Numbered from the stretch's first letter, positions 8,708 to 17,588 are shown. The stretch: DNA of 64,000 bases from Peptoclostridium acidaminophilum DSM 3953 (GCF_000597865.1 NZ_CP007452.1:353183-417182), one strand, 5' to 3'. Program-made: numbers and translations. The notes: generated by a model from the letters alone, not told the origin.

Positions 8708-9863
8708 AGTTCTTGTCAGCGGCTACTACGGATTCAATAACGCAGGAGACGAGGCAATACTAAAGGCGCTTATAGAAGGAATAAGAGGCGCGCAGGACGA
8801 GTGTGAAATCGTGGTGCTTTCGCAGCATCCAAGGTTTACAGCACAAAAGCACAATGTCAAATCAGCCATGAGGATGAACATATTCAGGCTGCTGTGGGAG
8901 ATAAAAAAATGCGACCTGCTAATAAGCGGGGGAGGTTCTCTGCTCCAGGATGTCACATCAAAAAGGTCGATACTCTACTACCTTGCCATAATATATGCAG
9001 CCAAGCTCATGGGCAAGAGTGTAATGATATATTCCCAGGGCATAGGGCCTGTAAGCAGGTCGTCGAACCGGAGATTCCTCAAAAAAGCCTTGAGCATGGT
9101 AGATTTTATCAACGTCAGAGACGAAAAGTCAAAGAGCGAGCTGCAGGAGATGGGCATAGACAACGAGATACTCGTAACTGCAGACGCGGTTTTCGGCATG
9201 AGCAGGCCCAGCCTGGACAAGGGCGCAGCCGCAATAGAAAGGCTCAATATAAAAAAAGGCAAGCGTCTTGTAGGCATATCAATGAGGCCATGGAAGGACA
9301 ATGACGAAATATCTGAAAAGTTCAGCCAGCTGTGCAAAAGCATGGCAGCAGAGCAGGGTTGCGAAATTGTATTGCTGCCGTTCCACTTCTACTCCGACCT
9401 GGAGATAATGGATATGGTATACCAAAAGCTTGACAGCGAAACCAGAAAAAGTGTACACGTGCTGAGGGAGTACCTGCATGTGGAGGACTACCTTTCGCTT
9501 ATAGGAAATCTTGACATGTTCATAGGCATGAGGCTTCATGGACTCATATTTTCAGTGCTTATGGGAGTGCCGGTGGTGGGGATATCGTACGATCCCAAGA
9601 TAGATAGCTTCATGTCATCCATAGGCAAAAAAAGCACGACTGATGTTTTAAATTTAAATTTTAATGATATAATAAATGAAGTGGAAAAAATACTTCTGAA
9701 TTTCGACACAGAAAAAGGGCTTATGGATTCCAGAGCAATAGAGCTCTCTGCAAAGGTAAAAAACCACAACATGGCTCTTGGAAAATTGATTAAATCAAGC
9801 GGGCAAAGGTGGGATAGCATTGAAAAGGCTGAAGATTCTAGGCGTGCCAATAGACAAAGTTGA
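8700..9863 (+). CDS. csaB: Polysaccharide pyruvyl transferase
   Basis: 387 residues, usual CsaB length. The enzyme adds ketal-linked pyruvate to the secondary cell-wall polysaccharide, making the ligand for S-layer homology (SLH) domains. Family marks are VLVSGYYGFNNAGDEAIL at the N-terminus, LLISGGGSLLQDVTSKRS, YSQGIGPV, RDEKSKSELQEMGI and MFIGMRLHGLIFSVLMGVPV with the conserved GMRLH. ATG 8700 follows AAGGAG and overlaps the previous stop (ATGCGTAG). It overlaps the glycosyltransferase gene by 44 bases, so the envelope genes form one tight operon. Confidence 0.93.
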   Translation: MRRVLVSGYYGFNNAGDEAILKALIEGIRGAQDECEIVVLSQHPRFTAQKHNVKSAMRMNIFRLLWEIKKCDLLISGGGSLLQDVTSKRSILYYLAIIYAAKLMGKSVMIYSQGIGPVSRSSNRRFLKKALSMVDFINVRDEKSKSELQEMGIDNEILVTADAVFGMSRPSLDKGAAAIERLNIKKGKRLVGISMRPWKDNDEISEKFSQLCKSMAAEQGCEIVLLPFHFYSDLEIMDMVYQKLDSETRKSVHVLREYLHVEDYLSLIGNLDMFIGMRLHGLIFSVLMGVPVVGISYDPKIDSFMSSIGKKSTTDVLNLNFNDIINEVEKILLNFDTEKGLMDSRAIELSAKVKNHNMALGKLIKSSGQRWDSIEKAEDSRRANRQS

Positions 9864-10569
9864 CATGGATTCCGCCCTTTCTAGGGTGGCGGACTGCCTG
9901 AGGCAGAAAAAAAAATGCGTGGTATGCACGCCCAACAGTGAGATAGTGATGCTTGCGCAAACTAGCGGCGAGCTGAGAAACTTTATAGAGACGGCGGACC
10001 TTGTGGTGCCAGACGGCATAGGACTTGTCCTGGCATCGCGGATTGTTAAAAAGCCGCTGAGTGAAAGGGTCACCGGCATAGACCTTATGGACAGGATACT
10101 CGCTTACTGCAGTGAAAACGGCAAGTCTGTCTTCATAATGGGAAGCAAGCCGGGAGTAGCCGAGAAGGCTGCACAGAACATATCGGAGAAATTCAAGAAT
10201 ATCAAGTTTGCAGGAACACACCACGGCTATTTCAAAGGTTACCATACTGGCGTTGAAAACAGTACTGAAGAAGACGAGGTCATAGAAAAGATAAACGCTG
10301 CAAAGCCGGACGTGCTTTTTGTGGCCATGGGAGCCCCAAAGCAGGAGCTCTGGATAGCAAAACACAGGGACAGGCTGGGCTCTAACATTATAATGGGAGT
10401 TGGCGGAAGCGCTGATGTTTATGCAGGCGAGGTGCAAAGGGCGCCCGCGGCATATCAGAGGCTCGGGCTGGAATGGCTTTACAGGCTCATGAAGGAGCCA
10501 TGGAGATATAAGAGGATGATGGCGCTGCCTGCTTTCGTGGTTGAGGTCATCAAAAGAGGCGAAAATTAA
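9820..10569 (+). CDS. tagA: WecG/TagA/CpsF-family glycosyltransferase
   Basis: 249 residues. The family transfers N-acetylmannosamine to undecaprenyl-diphospho-GlcNAc, the second step in wall teichoic acid or secondary wall polymer synthesis. Motifs: ILGVPIDKVDMDSAL, TPNSEIVMLAQ, VVPDGIGLVLASRIV, RVTGIDLM, VFIMGSKPGVAEKAA, KPDVLFVAMGAPKQELWI and MGVGGSADVYAGEVQRAP. The start is TTG 9820, after GGTGGG. Being fused in an operon with csaB suggests the two act on the same wall polymer. GT26 family membership is firm; the exact sugar is inferred. Confidence 0.9.
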   Translation: MKRLKILGVPIDKVDMDSALSRVADCLRQKKKCVVCTPNSEIVMLAQTSGELRNFIETADLVVPDGIGLVLASRIVKKPLSERVTGIDLMDRILAYCSENGKSVFIMGSKPGVAEKAAQNISEKFKNIKFAGTHHGYFKGYHTGVENSTEEDEVIEKINAAKPDVLFVAMGAPKQELWIAKHRDRLGSNIIMGVGGSADVYAGEVQRAPAAYQRLGLEWLYRLMKEPWRYKRMMALPAFVVEVIKRGEN

Positions 10570-10595
10570 TAGACTAGCTTGGGAGGTTTTACTAA

Positions 10596-11423
10596 ATGAG
10601 GGACCATAATGAGCTGACTAGCGTTGCCGCTAACGTCAGAAGAAACATAATAGAGATGCTTCATGAGTCGGGCTCGGGGCATCCGGGCGGTTCGCTGTCT
10701 GCGGTTGAGATAGTCACTGCTTTATATTTCGACGAAATGAACATAGACCCTGAAAATCCAAACAAGGAAAACAGGGACAGGTTTGTGCTTTCAAAAGGAC
10801 ATGCCGCTCCTGTAATATACAGCGTTCTGGCTGAGAGAAAATATTTCGACAAGTCCGAGCTGATGAAGCTTAGAAAGACGGGAGCAATGCTGCAGGGACA
10901 CCCTGACATGAAAGGCACGCCGGGAATAGAAATGTCCACAGGCTCGCTCGGACAAGGCTTTTCTGCGGCCTGCGGAATGGCAATGGCATCGAAGCTTGAC
11001 GGCTCGCCTTGGAGAGTGTACGCGCTCCTGGGAGACGGAGAGGTTCAGGAAGGCCTTGTGTGGGAGGCGGCAATGAGCGCTGCTCACTATAAGCTTGACA
11101 ACATTGTGGCGTTCCTTGACAACAACGGACTACAAATAGACGGCAAGAATGAAGAGGTGCTCGGGGTTGATCCTCTTGCTGAAAAATTCAAGGCTTTCGG
11201 CTGGAACGTGTTTGAAATTGACGGGCACGACTTCGATCAGATATTTACGGCTCTTGACGCTGCCAAGTCGGCGGCGGGAAGGCCAACCATGATAGTATCC
11301 AAGACTGTAAAGGGCAAGGGCGTTTCGTTCATGGAAAATCAGGCAGGCTGGCATGGAAAGGCGCCAAACGCGCAGGAGAGAGAAATTGCCTTGAGAGATT
11401 TGGGAGGAAGATGTGATGAGTAA
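10596..11423 (+). CDS. tktA: Transketolase, N-terminal subunit
   Basis: 275 residues covering the thiamine-diphosphate-binding half of transketolase. It has the pyrophosphate motif GDGEVQEGLVWEAAMSA, with GDG at about residue 148, ending in DNNGLQIDG, and the HPGGSLSAVEIVTALYF and SKGHAAPVIYSVLA blocks. Transketolase moves two-carbon units between pentose-phosphate pathway sugars. In many clostridia and archaea it is encoded as two genes, and the partner follows here with an 8-base overlap. ATG follows GGGAGG by nine bases. Confidence 0.95.
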   Translation: MRDHNELTSVAANVRRNIIEMLHESGSGHPGGSLSAVEIVTALYFDEMNIDPENPNKENRDRFVLSKGHAAPVIYSVLAERKYFDKSELMKLRKTGAMLQGHPDMKGTPGIEMSTGSLGQGFSAACGMAMASKLDGSPWRVYALLGDGEVQEGLVWEAAMSAAHYKLDNIVAFLDNNGLQIDGKNEEVLGVDPLAEKFKAFGWNVFEIDGHDFDQIFTALDAAKSAAGRPTMIVSKTVKGKGVSFMENQAGWHGKAPNAQEREIALRDLGGRCDE

Positions 11424-12354
11424 AATAGCCACAAGAGACGCATACGGCAAGGCTCTTGCCAAGCTGGGACAACAGAATTCTAAGGTAGTAGTACTTGACG
11501 CCGACCTTTCAAAGTCGACAAAGACGGCCGATTTCAAGGAAATTTTCCCTGAAAGATTCTTCAACATGGGTATAGCCGAGGCAAACCTCATGGGGGCATC
11601 GGCAGGCCTTGCAGCTGCAGGAAAGATTCCTTTCGCATCGACATTTGCAGTGTTCGCCTCGGGCAGGGGCTTTGAAATAATAAGAAACTCAATATGCTAT
11701 CCAAAGCTGAATGTAAAGATATGCGCAACTCACGCAGGCATAACCGTGGGCGAGGACGGAGCTTCCCACCAGGCGCTTGAAGACATATCAATAATGAGGT
11801 CTCTTCCAAACATGAGCGTTATAGTGCCGGCTGACGGCGTTGAGACTGAAAAGGTAATATTCTCAATAGCCGAATACAGCGGCCCTGTATATACAAGACT
11901 TGGAAGGTCGGGAGTGCCTACTATATTCTCCGACGACTACGAGTTCGTGCTTGGAAAAGGCGTTCAGCTTACAGATGGCGACGACGTCGCTATAATAGCA
12001 TGCGGCATAATGGTTGCCGAGTCTCTTGAAGCAGCAAAGCTTCTTGAGGAAAAAGGCATAAAGGCGAGGGTAATCAATATGTCGTCTATAAAGCCAATAG
12101 ATTCAGAACTGATAGTAAAGGCGGCAAGAGAGACGGGTGCCATCGTGACTGCAGAAGAGCACAATATAATAGGCGGGCTTGGAAGCGCAGTAGCAGAAGT
12201 GCTTGTTGAGGAGTATCCGGTGCCAGTTAAGAGAGTCGGAGTTAACGACACATTCGGCGAGTCGGGAGACCCTAAAGAGCTTGTAGTAAAATACGGTCTG
12301 ACTGCAAATGACATAGTGCAAGCAGCCATAAAGGCCATAGAAAGAAAAAGATAA
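11416..12354 (+). CDS. tktB: Transketolase, C-terminal subunit
   Basis: 312 residues with the pyrimidine-binding and C-terminal transketolase domains: VVVLDADLSKSTKTADF, FNMGIAEANLMGASAGLA (catalytic Glu), FASTFAVFASGRGFEIIRN, THAGITVGEDGASHQALED, YTRLGRSGVPT and the C-terminal AEEHNIIGGLGSAVAEVL. It completes the enzyme begun by the previous gene. ATG 11416 is eight bases after GGAGG; a GTG three bases earlier is possible. The start overlaps the end of the first subunit, so the two are made in equal amounts by coupling. Confidence 0.95.
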   Translation: MSKIATRDAYGKALAKLGQQNSKVVVLDADLSKSTKTADFKEIFPERFFNMGIAEANLMGASAGLAAAGKIPFASTFAVFASGRGFEIIRNSICYPKLNVKICATHAGITVGEDGASHQALEDISIMRSLPNMSVIVPADGVETEKVIFSIAEYSGPVYTRLGRSGVPTIFSDDYEFVLGKGVQLTDGDDVAIIACGIMVAESLEAAKLLEEKGIKARVINMSSIKPIDSELIVKAARETGAIVTAEEHNIIGGLGSAVAEVLVEEYPVPVKRVGVNDTFGESGDPKELVVKYGLTANDIVQAAIKAIERKR

Positions 12355-12376
12355 TCAAAGCACTTATGGTGCTTTT

Positions 12377-12412
12377 AACAAAATGAGACTTCCTGGAGTC
12401 TCATTTTGTTTT
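12377..12412 (+). terminator. Terminator after the transketolase genes
   Basis: AACAAAATGAGACT pairs perfectly with AGTCTCATTTTGTT around a six-base loop, followed by TT. A smaller hairpin (AAGCAC/GTGCTT) precedes it. Confidence 0.88.
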
Positions 12413-12476
12413 CCGGAGCATTAAGCCTAAATAGAGTGATTTAAAATAATAAATATAAAAAAATTGAGTTTATGTT

Positions 12477-12507
12477 TTGAACTATATGTGCAGGGTATAT
12501 GTATAAT
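12477..12507 (+). promoter_or_regulatory. Promoter of the 12.5-kb small RNA
   Basis: TTGAAC, 19 bases, TATAAT. The expected transcription start (about 12513-12515) coincides with the 5' strand of the closing stem of the RNA described next. The 19-base spacer is slightly long. Confidence 0.55.
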
Positions 12508-12512
12508 GAAAA

Positions 12513-12721
12513 CAATAGTTATAGGGATGAATAGCAAACCAGGCTGAATGCTAAATGTAAGGGGCCTCAATGCAAGAGGTCTACAGAAAGTGGAACCAAG
12601 ATGACAAACTCCTATCCTGAAACATCCGAAGCAAAAAGGAGGAATGTTGGATAAGAAGTTTAGATGAAAGCTCGAAAAACAAAACTGAATATGAAACAAA
12701 CAATCATGCTTATAACTGTTG
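12513..12721 (+). ncRNA. Structured small RNA of unknown class, about 210 nt
   Basis: There is no credible open reading frame between promoter and terminator. The ends pair: CAATAGTTATAG (12513-12524) with TTATAACTGTTG (12710-12721), 12 bp with two G-U pairs. Inside I see TAGCA/TGCTA (5 bp), GCCTC/GAGGT, and TATCC...ACAT with ATGT...GGATA. A transcribed, terminated RNA closed by a 5'-3' stem is typical of stable noncoding RNAs. 6S RNA is not favoured, because the two halves are not complementary along their length. A raiA-type RNA is possible but I cannot confirm it from memory. Confidence 0.6.
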
Positions 12722-12722
12722 A

Positions 12723-12766
12723 CTCAGGCTATCAAAAGAATAAAAGATAGCCTGAGATATTTTTTT
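12723..12766 (+). terminator. Terminator of the small RNA
   Basis: CTCAGGCTATC and GATAGCCTGAG form a perfect 11-bp stem with a 12-base A-rich loop, followed by ATA and six to seven T. It follows the closing stem of the RNA by one base. Confidence 0.9.
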
Positions 12767-12768
12767 GC

Positions 12769-12808
12769 AAAAAAACGAGCCCAGTCCGTATTATTTGATC
12801 CGGGCTCG
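12769..12808 (-). terminator. Terminator of the minus-strand ferredoxin gene
   Basis: CGAGCCC (12776-12782) pairs with GGGCTCG (12802-12808). Read on the minus strand the hairpin is followed by seven T. It stands tail to tail with the small-RNA terminator. Confidence 0.85.
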
Positions 12809-12854
12809 CATTCAAATTGTGTGCAGAGCATAATTATTATAGCAGAAGGGTTGC

Positions 12855-13598
12855 CTATTTGTCGGATACTACAGTGCCGTCGAGAGCTACTGTAACCTCT
12901 CTGTAGGGAACTATCTTCTTGGAATTGAGTATGGCCTGCTTTACTGAGGAGATTATTCCAGAGCAGCATGGAACCTCCATCCTGACAACAGTGATACTCT
13001 TTATGTCGTTGGCTGAGAATAGCTCAGAGAGCTTGTCTTCGTAATACTTGTTGTCGTCAAGCTTGGGGCAGCCTATGAGAGTCACTCTACCTTTTATGAA
13101 GTCGTTGTGGAAGCCTGCATAGGCATATGCTGTGCAGTCTGCCGCAATAAGCACGTCGGCGCCATTGAAATAGTCTGCTGCAGGGTTTACAAGCTTTATC
13201 TGCACAGGCCACTGGGAAAGTTGGGACTTTTGCTCCGAAGCCAGGGTGGCTGAAGGAGCTGCAGCTTTTGGGGCCGGAGCAGAGGAAACAACATTAAGCG
13301 TTTTTGCCATAGTACCGGGGCAGCCGCAAGGCATTGGCTCTATTCCAGCTTCTGCTGCGTTCTTGGCCTGGAGCTCCTTTACGGCTTCGTCATCATATGG
13401 TGCAGCGTCTCTTTCTATCATTGTTATTGCGTTTGTAGGACATGCTGGAAGGCAGTCTCCGAGTCCGTCGCAGTATTTGTCGTGTATTAGCCTTGCCTTG
13501 CCTTCCACCATCTGTATTGCTCCCTCGTGACACGCAGAGGCGCAAAGCCCGCAGCCGTTGCACAGATCTTCATTTATGCTTATTATTTTTCTTTTCAT
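12855..13598 (-). CDS. Ferredoxin-domain protein with Cys-containing C-terminal domain
   Basis: 247 residues. The N-terminus holds a normal [4Fe-4S] motif (CNGCGLCASACHEGAI) and a second, altered one (YCDGLGDCLPACPTNAI, where the spacing after the first Cys is unusual). Next come PCGCPG and an Ala/Pro linker at about residues 105-125. The C-terminal domain has CTAYAYAGFH, LIGCPKLDD and EVPCCSGI, which may bind a further cluster or metal. It probably moves electrons in the cytoplasm; substrate unknown. It starts at CAT 13598 behind GAGAGGAT and is divergent from the Crp/Fnr regulator, a recurrent pairing in anaerobes, so that regulator may control it. Confidence 0.82.
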   Translation of the reverse strand: MKRKIISINEDLCNGCGLCASACHEGAIQMVEGKARLIHDKYCDGLGDCLPACPTNAITMIERDAAPYDDEAVKELQAKNAAEAGIEPMPCGCPGTMAKTLNVVSSAPAPKAAAPSATLASEQKSQLSQWPVQIKLVNPAADYFNGADVLIAADCTAYAYAGFHNDFIKGRVTLIGCPKLDDNKYYEDKLSELFSANDIKSITVVRMEVPCCSGIISSVKQAILNSKKIVPYREVTVALDGTVVSDK

Positions 13599-13774
13599 AG
13601 TAACATACCATCCTCTCGAAAATAGATTTATATATCGCACTGTTATATAGATTCCCCAATCACGATAGACACAACTAAATTTATATAGTTTTTGCTGCCT
13701 TGATTTTATTATAATGGAGTATGGGTATAAAACAAGTAACATCAGTTACAAACAATAAAAATCCGGAGGAAATT

Positions 13775-14455
13775 ATGGATAGGATGATTCCGATTTATCT
13801 GTCAAAGAGCATGCTTTTCAGGGGATTTTCTGCAGACGATGTAGAAAGAGTGATTTCAAAGGCGGATTACAGGCTTAAAAAATATTCCAAGGGCGAGCTC
13901 ATAGCCATAGAAGGTCATGAGTGTAGCAGTATAGGCATAGTTATGAGCGGAGATGTGGTAGTCCAGAAGGTTTACTTTTCGGGAAAGGTTGTTAATCTCA
14001 CGAAGCTTTCACGCGGAGACGTATTCGGCGAGGTCATAGTGTTTTCAAACCATAGGGAGTACCCTGCGACGATACTGTCTCAAAAGAGCTCAACTGTGCT
14101 CTTTATATCAAGGGAAAACATAATAAGCCTGTGTAAGCAGGATGAACGTTTTCTTGAAAATTTCATGATGCAGCTCTCCAACAAGATACTAATGCTCAAC
14201 AGGAAGGTTGAGAACCTCTCTTTAAAAACAATCAGGCAGAAGATATGCAAATTCTTGATAGAGGAGTACAAAAGGCAGAAGAATCTGAAGCTTAAAATCT
14301 CCACAAGCAGGAAGGATATGGCTGAAAATTTCGGCATACCAAGGCCTTCGCTTTCCAGAGAGCTCATAAACATGAGGGATGAAGGGCTGATTGAGTTTGG
14401 CAAAGGATATATTGAGGTTATGGACATAGCGGCTATAGAGGATTTTCTTTTCTAG
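13775..14455 (+). CDS. Crp/Fnr-family transcription regulator
   Basis: 226 residues. An N-terminal cyclic-nucleotide-binding-like beta barrel (LIAIEGHECSSIGIVMSGDVVV, then LSRGDVFGEVIVF) is followed by a long dimer helix and a C-terminal winged helix with recognition region SRKDMAENFGIPRPSLSRELINM. There is no N-terminal cysteine cluster as in Fnr, so oxygen sensing by an Fe-S cluster is unlikely; a small ligand or haem is possible. ATG 13775 has CCGGAGGAA upstream. The 176-bp gap to the divergent ferredoxin gene is the probable operator and holds a TATAAT at 13710-13715. Confidence 0.9.
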   Translation: MDRMIPIYLSKSMLFRGFSADDVERVISKADYRLKKYSKGELIAIEGHECSSIGIVMSGDVVVQKVYFSGKVVNLTKLSRGDVFGEVIVFSNHREYPATILSQKSSTVLFISRENIISLCKQDERFLENFMMQLSNKILMLNRKVENLSLKTIRQKICKFLIEEYKRQKNLKLKISTSRKDMAENFGIPRPSLSRELINMRDEGLIEFGKGYIEVMDIAAIEDFLF

Positions 14456-14527
14456 TATGCATTTTACATAGGATGTTTTTGGGTAAAAGAATTACTAGCG
14501 GGAATTAAAGAATATGGGGGTGTATTT

Positions 14528-17017
14528 ATGATAGATACAAGAAAATGGGAGCTGGGGCCGGAGGATTTGAAATGCGGCTGCGACCTTTCGGATTACAATT
14601 TCAAAACGACAAAGGATCTCGATCCCCTCAGAGGAATAATAGGGCAAAACAGGGCGGCGGAAGCCATGAGCTTTGGCCTGAATATAAAAAAGAAAGGCTA
14701 CAACGTATACGTGTCAGGACTCAGCGGAACCGGCAGGACAAGTTATACAAAGTCGCTTGTCCAAAAGGTCGCCACAGCAAGGAAGGACAAAATCATAAAT
14801 GACTGGGTATACGTCTACAATTTCAAATCGCCTGATGAGCCAACAGCGCTGGCTTTCAATGCGGGGATTGGAAAGAGCTTTAAAAAAGATGTGGAGCTGA
14901 CGGTTGAAAAGCTCGTTGAAGAGGTACCAAAGATTTTCTCGTCGCGGGAATACGAAATCAGAAGTGCCGAAATAGTTCAACGATATGAAAGGCTCAGCAA
15001 GAACATACTCATGGAGCTCAACGAGTTTGCAAGAAGCAAGGGGTTTGTGTTCCAGCAGACAAACCAGGGGCTCTTTAGCATACCGCTGAAGCCTGATGGG
15101 ACCCCGATGGCTGACGAGGAGTACAAGAATCTGACTGAAGAGGACTACGACATAATAAAGAAAAAATCAATCCAGTTGAACAAGGAGATAAACGACTACC
15201 TGAACAGGATAAAAAGCCTTGAGGAGCAGTTCAGGGAGAGTCTGGAAGAGCTCGACAAGAGGACGGGAGACAGCATAGCAAGTTTCTTCATGGAAGTCCT
15301 TATAGAAGACTACGGCAAGGATGAGAAGGTGCTTTCATACATGAATGATATGAAGCACGACATAATTGACAACATCAACAAGTTCAAGGAGCCTAAAAGT
15401 CAGGAGCTTGCAAACCCGTTCCTAATGATGCAACAAAGAGACGACGGAAGATTTTTAATGAGATATCAGGTTAATTTATTCATAGACAACAGCGACAAGA
15501 GCGACCTTCCGATAGTAAACGAGATTAACCCGACTTATTACAACCTCACAGGCATGATAGAGTATAAGAATGAGATGGGTCTTATGACTACGAATTTCAT
15601 GCAGCTAAAGCCTGGAGCGCTCCACAGGGCCAACGGGGGTTTCCTCATACTCGATGTCAAGGACTTGTTCTCCCACCCGTTTGCATGGGAGGCTCTTCGA
15701 AGGGCTCTCAGGACGGATTCCATAACAATGGAGACGCTAAACAAGCAGTATGGGTATATTGTAACATCAACGCTAAAGCCTGATCCGATAGATCTTGACA
15801 TAAAGGTTATACTAATTGGAGACTACATGACGTACAGCCTGCTCTACGCTTACGACGAGGAATTCAGAAAGCAGTTCAGGATAATGGCCGACTTTGACGT
15901 GGAGTTCAAAAGGAACGAGGAGAACGTCATAAAGCTTGCCAGATTCATAAGGAGCCACTGTGAGGAAGTAGGGCTCAAGCATTTTGACAAGGGCGCTGTT
16001 GAGATGGTGGTAGAGTACAGCTCGAGGATTGCTGAGGACAAGGACAAGCTCAGTGCCAGATTCAACCAGGTCGTGGAGATACTATATGAGGCGGAGGCAT
16101 ACAGCGACGAAAAAAATGAATATGTCACTGCTGACGATGTCATGAAGGCAATAGAGGGCAAGAAATACAGGAACAGCAAGTACGAGGAGAAGCTAAACGA
16201 GCTGTTCGAAGATGGAACGCTGCTAATAGACATAGACGGCGAAAAAATCGGCCAGATTAACGGCCTTACTGTAATGGGAAGCGGCGAGTACAGCTTCGGC
16301 AAGCCTGCAAGGATGACTGCCTCCACTTACAAGGGCAAGGCTGGCATAATAAACATAGAAAGAGAGGTAAGGCACAGCGGAAGCATACATGACAAAGGGG
16401 TGCTCATACTCAGCGGATATCTGGGCGAAAAATACGGCAAGGAAAAACCCATATCCCTTACAACGTCCATAACATTTGAGCAGACATACTCGCATATAGA
16501 CGGAGACAGCGCTTCGAGTACGGAGCTTTATGTAATCATCTCAAGCATAGCCGAAATACCTATAAAGCAGTATATAGCTGTTACAGGCTCCATAAGCCAA
16601 AAAGGTGAGATACAGCCTATTGGCGGCGTGAACGAAAAGATAGAGGGTTTCTTTGACGTCTGCAAGATTAAAGGGCTCACCGGCAAGCAGGGAGTCTTAA
16701 TACCAAAGACCAACGTCAAGAACCTCATGCTCAGGCAGGATGTAATAGACGCAGTCAGAGACGGCGTGTTCCACATATACTCAATAGAGCATGTAAACGA
16801 AGGCATTGAGATACTAACAGGACTTCCTATAGAAGAAATAGACGAGAGGGTCTCAAAGAGGCTTAGGGAATCGGACGAAGATGAAGGCAAGGCTGATGAA
16901 AAAGCCTTGAAAGAGGAACTGATGCAGCAGGAGCCGGCTCCGCAGGCAGGAATTGAGGAAGGCGGAGATGATGAAGACGAAAACAACGAAGACGAGGATG
17001 AGGAAAGAAAGCTTTAA
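14528..17017 (+). CDS. LonB-like ATP-dependent protease
   Basis: 829 residues. The N-terminal AAA-type region contains a Walker A variant (VSGLSGTGRTSYTKSLV), followed by a helical insertion of about 200 residues, a Walker B region (ALHRANGGFLILDVKDLF) and a lid. The C-terminal Lon protease domain (about residues 590-800) shows the Ser-Lys dyad: Ser661 in DGDSASSTEL and Lys704 in IGGVNEKIEGFF. The last 45 residues are highly acidic. This is the S16 type annotated as Lon-related or LonB, probably degrading damaged or regulatory proteins. It lacks the Lon N-terminal substrate domain. It appears monocistronic, 72 bases after the regulator gene. Confidence 0.9.
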   Translation: MIDTRKWELGPEDLKCGCDLSDYNFKTTKDLDPLRGIIGQNRAAEAMSFGLNIKKKGYNVYVSGLSGTGRTSYTKSLVQKVATARKDKIINDWVYVYNFKSPDEPTALAFNAGIGKSFKKDVELTVEKLVEEVPKIFSSREYEIRSAEIVQRYERLSKNILMELNEFARSKGFVFQQTNQGLFSIPLKPDGTPMADEEYKNLTEEDYDIIKKKSIQLNKEINDYLNRIKSLEEQFRESLEELDKRTGDSIASFFMEVLIEDYGKDEKVLSYMNDMKHDIIDNINKFKEPKSQELANPFLMMQQRDDGRFLMRYQVNLFIDNSDKSDLPIVNEINPTYYNLTGMIEYKNEMGLMTTNFMQLKPGALHRANGGFLILDVKDLFSHPFAWEALRRALRTDSITMETLNKQYGYIVTSTLKPDPIDLDIKVILIGDYMTYSLLYAYDEEFRKQFRIMADFDVEFKRNEENVIKLARFIRSHCEEVGLKHFDKGAVEMVVEYSSRIAEDKDKLSARFNQVVEILYEAEAYSDEKNEYVTADDVMKAIEGKKYRNSKYEEKLNELFEDGTLLIDIDGEKIGQINGLTVMGSGEYSFGKPARMTASTYKGKAGIINIEREVRHSGSIHDKGVLILSGYLGEKYGKEKPISLTTSITFEQTYSHIDGDSASSTELYVIISSIAEIPIKQYIAVTGSISQKGEIQPIGGVNEKIEGFFDVCKIKGLTGKQGVLIPKTNVKNLMLRQDVIDAVRDGVFHIYSIEHVNEGIEILTGLPIEEIDERVSKRLRESDEDEGKADEKALKEELMQQEPAPQAGIEEGGDDEDENNEDEDEERKL

Positions 17018-17035
17018 GTAAGAAAAGTGAACAAA

Positions 17036-17097
17036 CATAAAAAATAAGAGGAGGGTGCTTATGTGTCTGAAGCTTGACACACAAGAACCCTCCTCTT
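17036..17097 (-). terminator. Terminator between the convergent protease and Usp genes
   Basis: AAGAGGAGGGT (17046-17056) pairs with ACCCTCCTCTT (17087-17097), with a further inner TGTGTC/GACACA stem. A T-rich tract follows on the minus strand, so it mainly ends the Usp transcript, though the hairpin can serve both strands. Confidence 0.8.
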
Positions 17098-17108
17098 GTG
17101 TTGCAGTT

Positions 17109-17561
17109 TTATCTGAGTATTAGAATTGGTGTGGCCGAATGGTGGACAACCTTGTCTGTTACGCTGCCGAGAGTAAATCTTCTGGCAGCGCCCATGCCAT
17201 GTGTGCACATTATGATAATGTCCAGATTTTCAAGCTCGCTCATTTCCAATATTATGTCGGCGGCATGTCCGAAACCGACGTATGTCCTGATTCTCGAATG
17301 ACTAAAGCCATTGAGGTATTTGAGCGCATCTGAAAGCAGATTAAGATGGACTCTGCCGTATTCATGATGCATTATTGTTTCGGCCACAAAGTCATCAGGC
17401 ATTATTTCAATATAGGGACGATCCGGCGGAGTTGGCATAAATGTCTTTTGGACGGTCACTAGTAGTATTTCATATTCGGACATTCCAGCTACAAATTCTT
17501 TGACATAGCCCAGAGCCTTGTAGGAAGAATCCGAGCCATCAAAGGGAAGGAGAATTTTCAC
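17109..17561 (-). CDS. Universal stress protein A family
   Basis: 150 residues, one Usp domain. It begins KILLPFDGSDSSYKALGYV and ends with the ATP-binding loop MCTHGMGAARRFTLGSVTDKV followed by SATPILIL, so it is the ATP-binding type. Such proteins are induced under stress or growth arrest; a precise role cannot be read from the sequence. GTG start behind AAAGGAGGG. The next gene upstream on the same strand, the formyl-THF cyclo-ligase, is only 27 bases away, so they form an operon. Confidence 0.92.
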   Translation of the reverse strand: MKILLPFDGSDSSYKALGYVKEFVAGMSEYEILLVTVQKTFMPTPPDRPYIEIMPDDFVAETIMHHEYGRVHLNLLSDALKYLNGFSHSRIRTYVGFGHAADIILEMSELENLDIIIMCTHGMGAARRFTLGSVTDKVVHHSATPILILR

Positions 17562-17588
17562 GGCAAGCCCTCCTTTAGTCAGTATTTT

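Noticed and set aside
12513..12721. 6S RNA
   Set aside because: Only the ends pair; the two halves do not form the long interrupted helix with a central bubble typical of 6S RNA.
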